In this document: positions 61,788 through 64,000 of the stretch, piece after piece | Layout: the number at the start of each line of letters is the position of its first letter | Numbering within the stretch: position 1 is the stretch's first letter | Origin: Marisediminicola sp040546025 | GTDB lineage: Bacteria > Actinomycetota > Actinomycetes > Actinomycetales > Microbacteriaceae | Assembly (NCBI RefSeq): GCF_040546025.1 | Contig: NZ_JBEPNA010000002.1 | Span: forward strand, 124,001 to 188,000 | Length of the DNA stretch: 64,000 bases | Direction of reading: 5' to 3' | Made by a program: the position numbers and the translations under genes | The notes under the pieces: model-generated | The model's database searches: none | Seen by the model: only the letters and a program-made list of their open reading frames with translations | Told to the model about the DNA's origin: nothing

Positions 61788-61979
61788 GCGGTCGGTGTCG
61801 GGGGCACCGCGGAGTTCGGCCTCGCGAGACCGGTAGCCGGCGGTGACCGCGGCGGTGAATTCCTGCATTCGCGCGTCGAGTTCCTCGAAGAAGGCACGCC
61901 CAGTCTCGGTGCGGTTAACCTGGTGCGCGGCAAGGAAGCCGGTGCCGATGCCGATGACGAGCCACAGTGCGTTCTTCAT
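61785..61979 (-). CDS. small N-terminally anchored protein upstream of alaS
   Basis: A 64-aa protein with one hydrophobic segment at the N-terminus (about residues 4-19, LWLVIGIGTGFLAAH) and a charged helical remainder rich in Glu and Arg. I do not recognise a named domain. A strong GGAGGAGAAATC precedes the ATG, so it is likely translated. Actinobacteria often carry one or two small membrane-anchored proteins between rpsD and alaS. Function is unknown. Confidence 0.75.
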   Translation of the reverse strand: MKNALWLVIGIGTGFLAAHQVNRTETGRAFFEELDARMQEFTAAVTAGYRSREAELRGAPDTDR

Positions 61980-62051
61980 GATTTCTCCTCCGGAGAGCGG
62001 ATGATGCCCGTCTGCCAGCTTAGTTCGGGTTGTCGACGGCCTTAACGACTA

Positions 62052-62081
62052 CGGAGCGGACCCCCGAGGGGGCCCGCTCCG
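62052..62081 (-). terminator. rpsD terminator
   Basis: Stem cggagcggacccc / ggggcccgctccg (12 of 13 pairs) around a short loop, 32 bp beyond the rpsD stop codon. The tail on the minus strand is GTAGTCGTTAAGG. It lies before the small alaS-linked gene. Confidence 0.75.
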
Positions 62082-62111
62082 AATCGACATGCGGTGAATC
62101 GACGTGCGGTG
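62082..62111. repeat. 15-bp tandem duplication after rpsD
   Basis: gaatcgacatgcggt and gaatcgacgtgcggt-type units stand head to tail, differing at one base, and a third partial copy (gaatca) follows. It fills the gap between the rpsD stop codon and its terminator. Confidence 0.6.
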
Positions 62112-62113
62112 AA

Positions 62114-62743
62114 TCAGCGGGCGGCGTAGTACTCCACGACGAGCTGGACTTCGCAGGTCACGGGGACCTCGACGCGCTTCGGGCGGCGCAGGAGGCGCGC
62201 CTGGAGCTTGTCGATCTCGACCTCGAGGTAGGGCGGAAGCTTCGGCAGGAGGTCGACGTGACCGCCGGCGGCGGCAACTTGGAACGGCTCGAGGCCCTCG
62301 CTCTTCGCGTGGACGTGAATGAGCTGGCCCTCCTTCACGCGGAACGACGGACGGTCGACGCGCGCTCCATCGACGAGGATGTGGCGGTGCACGATGAGCT
62401 GGCGAGCCTGGGCCGTGGTGCGGGCGATGCCGGCGCGGACCACGAGAGCGTCGAGACGCATCTCGAGCAGTTCGACAAGGTTCTCACCGGTCAGTCCGGG
62501 CGCGCGACGGGCCTCTTCGAAGATGATCTTCAGCTGAGCTTCGCGGATGCCGTACTGGGCACGCAGGCGCTGCTTCTCGCGAAGGCGCACGGCGTAGTCG
62601 GAATCGGTCTTGCGCTTGGTGCGGCCGTGCTCGCCCGGAGCGTACGGACGCTTTTCGAGGTACTTGGCTGCCTTCGGCGTGAGGGCAATGCCCAGCGCGC
62701 GCGACAGGCGGGTCTTGCTACGAGTACGTGACTTGGTAGACAC
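62114..62743 (-). CDS. rpsD: 30S ribosomal protein S4
   Basis: S4, 209 aa, nucleates assembly of the 30S body. The N-terminal part and the S4 RNA-binding domain (RLDALVVRAGIARTTAQARQLIVHRHILVDG, about 90-125) are typical. It starts with GTG and has GAAAGGA 4 nt upstream. It stands alone here rather than in the alpha operon, as is common in actinobacteria with a second location. An extended leader of about 180 nt (62744-62925) is predicted from the -10 at 62931. Confidence 0.99.
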   Translation of the reverse strand: MSTKSRTRSKTRLSRALGIALTPKAAKYLEKRPYAPGEHGRTKRKTDSDYAVRLREKQRLRAQYGIREAQLKIIFEEARRAPGLTGENLVELLEMRLDALVVRAGIARTTAQARQLIVHRHILVDGARVDRPSFRVKEGQLIHVHAKSEGLEPFQVAAAGGHVDLLPKLPPYLEVEIDKLQARLLRRPKRVEVPVTCEVQLVVEYYAAR

Positions 62744-62930
62744 GGGTTCCTTTCGGTACAGAGATCATCGGTCTTCAACAGGACTTCGGACGGGGACGAC
62801 GGCGAACACCATCGAACGATCCGAACATTAGAAGAGGGATGCGCCGCGGGAGCGGTCCGGCTACAGGACGGTTCCCTTCAGGGATTCGAGAGCAGCAGCC
62901 GTGCGCACTCGAGCCCTGTAGGCGGGCACA

Positions 62931-62939
62931 AGATTAGCA
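62931..62939 (-). promoter_or_regulatory. rpsD -10 element
   Basis: On the minus strand TGC TAATCT (extended -10 with TGn). It lies just beyond the rarA stop codon and predicts a leader of about 180 nt for rpsD, a candidate for autogenous control, though I cannot assign a known S4-binding fold. Confidence 0.45.
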
Positions 62940-62944
62940 CGGAT

Positions 62945-64000
62945 CTAGTCGCCCCGGATGATGCGCCGCAGCTTCTCGAGGCGCGCCGCGACGTCCCGCT
63001 CGTGGCCGTGCTCGGTGGGCTGGTAGTAGACGGTGCCGCGCAGCTCGTCCGGCAGGTAGTCCTGGGCCACGACGCCGAGCGGGGAGTCGTGGGAATAGCG
63101 GTATCCCTTGCCGTGCCCGAGCCGCTTGGCGCCCGGATAGTGGGCGTCGCGCAGCGGCTTCGGAACGCGGCCGAACTTGCCGGCCCGCACGTCGTCGATG
63201 GCCCGGTCGATCGCGAGGTAGGAGCGGTTTGATTTGGGCGCCGTCGCGAGGTAGGTCACCGCCTCGGCGAGGGGAATGCGCCCCTCCGGCATCCCGATCA
63301 ACTGCACCGCGTCGGCGGCGGCAACCGCGATGACGAGCGCCTGCGGGTCGGCCATGCCGATGTCCTCCGCCGCGCTCACGATGATCCGCCTGGCAATGAA
63401 CCGGGGGTCCTCCCCCGCCTCGATCATCCGGGCGAGGTAGTGGATCGCGGCATCCACGTCCGATCCGCGCACCGACTTGATGAACGCGCTGATCACGTCG
63501 TAGTGCTCGTCGCCATTGCGGTCGTAGCGCAGGAGCGCGCGGTCGACGGCGTTCGCGACGATCTCCGCGGTGACGACGGGCACCCGGTCGGCCGAGGAGA
63601 GCGTCGACACCGCGGTCTGCGCCGCCGCCTCGAGCGCCGTGAGGGCCCGCCGGGCGTCGCCCGAGGCGAGACGGATGATCGTCGCTCGCGCCCCGTCATC
63701 GAGGCTCACCCGCCCGCCAAGCCCGCGCTGGTCGGTCACGGCGCGGTCGATCAGCGTGCCGAGGTCGTCGTCGGAGAGTGGCTCGAGGGTCAGGAGGAGC
63801 GAGCGGGACAGCAGCGGCGAGATGACCGAGAACGACGGGTTCTCGGTGGTCGCCGCGACGAGGATCACCCAGCCGTTCTCGACGCCGGGCAGCAGAGCGT
63901 CCTGCTGGGCCTTCGAGAACCGGTGGATCTCGTCGAGGAACAGCATTGTCGAGACGCCATAGAGGTCGCGCGCCGACATCGCCTGCTCCATCACCTGGCG
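62945..64000 (-). CDS. rarA: replication-associated recombination protein RarA/MgsA (5' end outside window)
   Basis: The C-terminal 351 codons of the RarA (MgsA/WRNIP1) AAA+ ATPase, which acts at stalled replication forks with SSB. Walker B (MLFLDEIHRF) and sensor 1 (VAATTENPSFSV) are present. The sensor 2 Arg (ASGDARRALTALE) and the tetramerisation domain with the tail block YLPDELRGTVYYQPTEHG and ERD are also seen. The Walker A part is beyond position 64000. It is 201 bp upstream of rpsD on the same strand. Confidence 0.97.
   Translation of the reverse strand, partial: RQVMEQAMSARDLYGVSTMLFLDEIHRFSKAQQDALLPGVENGWVILVAATTENPSFSVISPLLSRSLLLTLEPLSDDDLGTLIDRAVTDQRGLGGRVSLDDGARATIIRLASGDARRALTALEAAAQTAVSTLSSADRVPVVTAEIVANAVDRALLRYDRNGDEHYDVISAFIKSVRGSDVDAAIHYLARMIEAGEDPRFIARRIIVSAAEDIGMADPQALVIAVAAADAVQLIGMPEGRIPLAEAVTYLATAPKSNRSYLAIDRAIDDVRAGKFGRVPKPLRDAHYPGAKRLGHGKGYRYSHDSPLGVVAQDYLPDELRGTVYYQPTEHGHERDVAARLEKLRRIIRGD

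Noticed and set aside
61724..61980. T-box leader before alaS
   Set aside because: The region is too short and is largely occupied by the small upstream gene; no T-box sequence or specifier loop is seen.

Overview
The window is 64 kb of GC-rich actinobacterial chromosome. Gene order and protein sequence point to Micrococcales, most likely Microbacteriaceae. The evidence includes an actinobacterial PriA without helicase motifs, an ANTAR regulator of the PdtaR type, a trp operon carrying the Trp-associated membrane protein and an HGxxPAAW protein, an mIHF-type domain at guanylate kinase, and many GTG starts. It is almost entirely core housekeeping DNA. Nearly every gene is on the minus strand; the exceptions are a DUF4126 membrane protein, a hotdog thioesterase, tRNA-Leu and the lysE-type exporter. 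I see no insertion sequence, prophage, CRISPR array, toxin-antitoxin pair or defence island. No stretch longer than about 210 bp lacks a gene.

Layout, left to right. 1-3.7 kb: uvrA (3' end outside the window), uvrB and coaE. 3.9-12.4 kb: DUF4126 protein, rpsA, a DUF885 metallopeptidase, HPr, polA, thioesterase, the PdtaR-like regulator and tRNA-Leu(CAA). 12.5-28.8 kb, read right to left: hisE-hisG-hisF-hisI-trpE-membrane protein-HGxxPAAW-trpC-trpB-trpA-lgt, then gltB-gltD and pyk. This joins histidine and tryptophan synthesis to nitrogen assimilation and lipoprotein maturation. 28.9-30.1 kb: a small FKBP and rpe. 30.1-47.0 kb: one very long co-directional run, pyrR-pyrB-pyrC-(PH-like membrane protein)-carA-carB-pyrF-(mIHF/gmk fusion)-rpoZ-coaBC-metK-priA-fmt-rsmB, mostly with 1-8 nt overlaps and led by a PyrR-binding hairpin that covers the pyrR ribosome binding site. 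47.1-52.1 kb: an accessory block (lysG/lysE pair, orphan LysR-type HTH protein, ssuBAC-type ABC transporter) between pyrR and nusB. 52.1-64 kb: nusB, efp, aroQ, aroB, aroK, aroC, aroE, mltG, ruvX, alaS, a small anchored protein, rpsD and the 3' part of rarA.

The strongest non-coding pattern is a stereotyped start signal. At least twelve genes or operon heads have TANNNT (often TAGGCT or TAACCT) exactly 6 or 7 nt before an ATG or GTG, with no ribosome binding site in between. This is the arrangement expected for leaderless mRNAs, and it decides several start codons here. Several intergenic gaps hold long palindromes, and one of these palindromic units occurs twice, about 45 kb apart.

Most interesting items: the mIHF-guanylate kinase fusion with no internal start codon, the leaderless signature, the PyrR hairpin, the orphan LysR HTH with a histone-like basic tail, the dispersed palindromes, and a long gltB leader with a possible upstream ORF. 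No clearly new multi-gene system was found.
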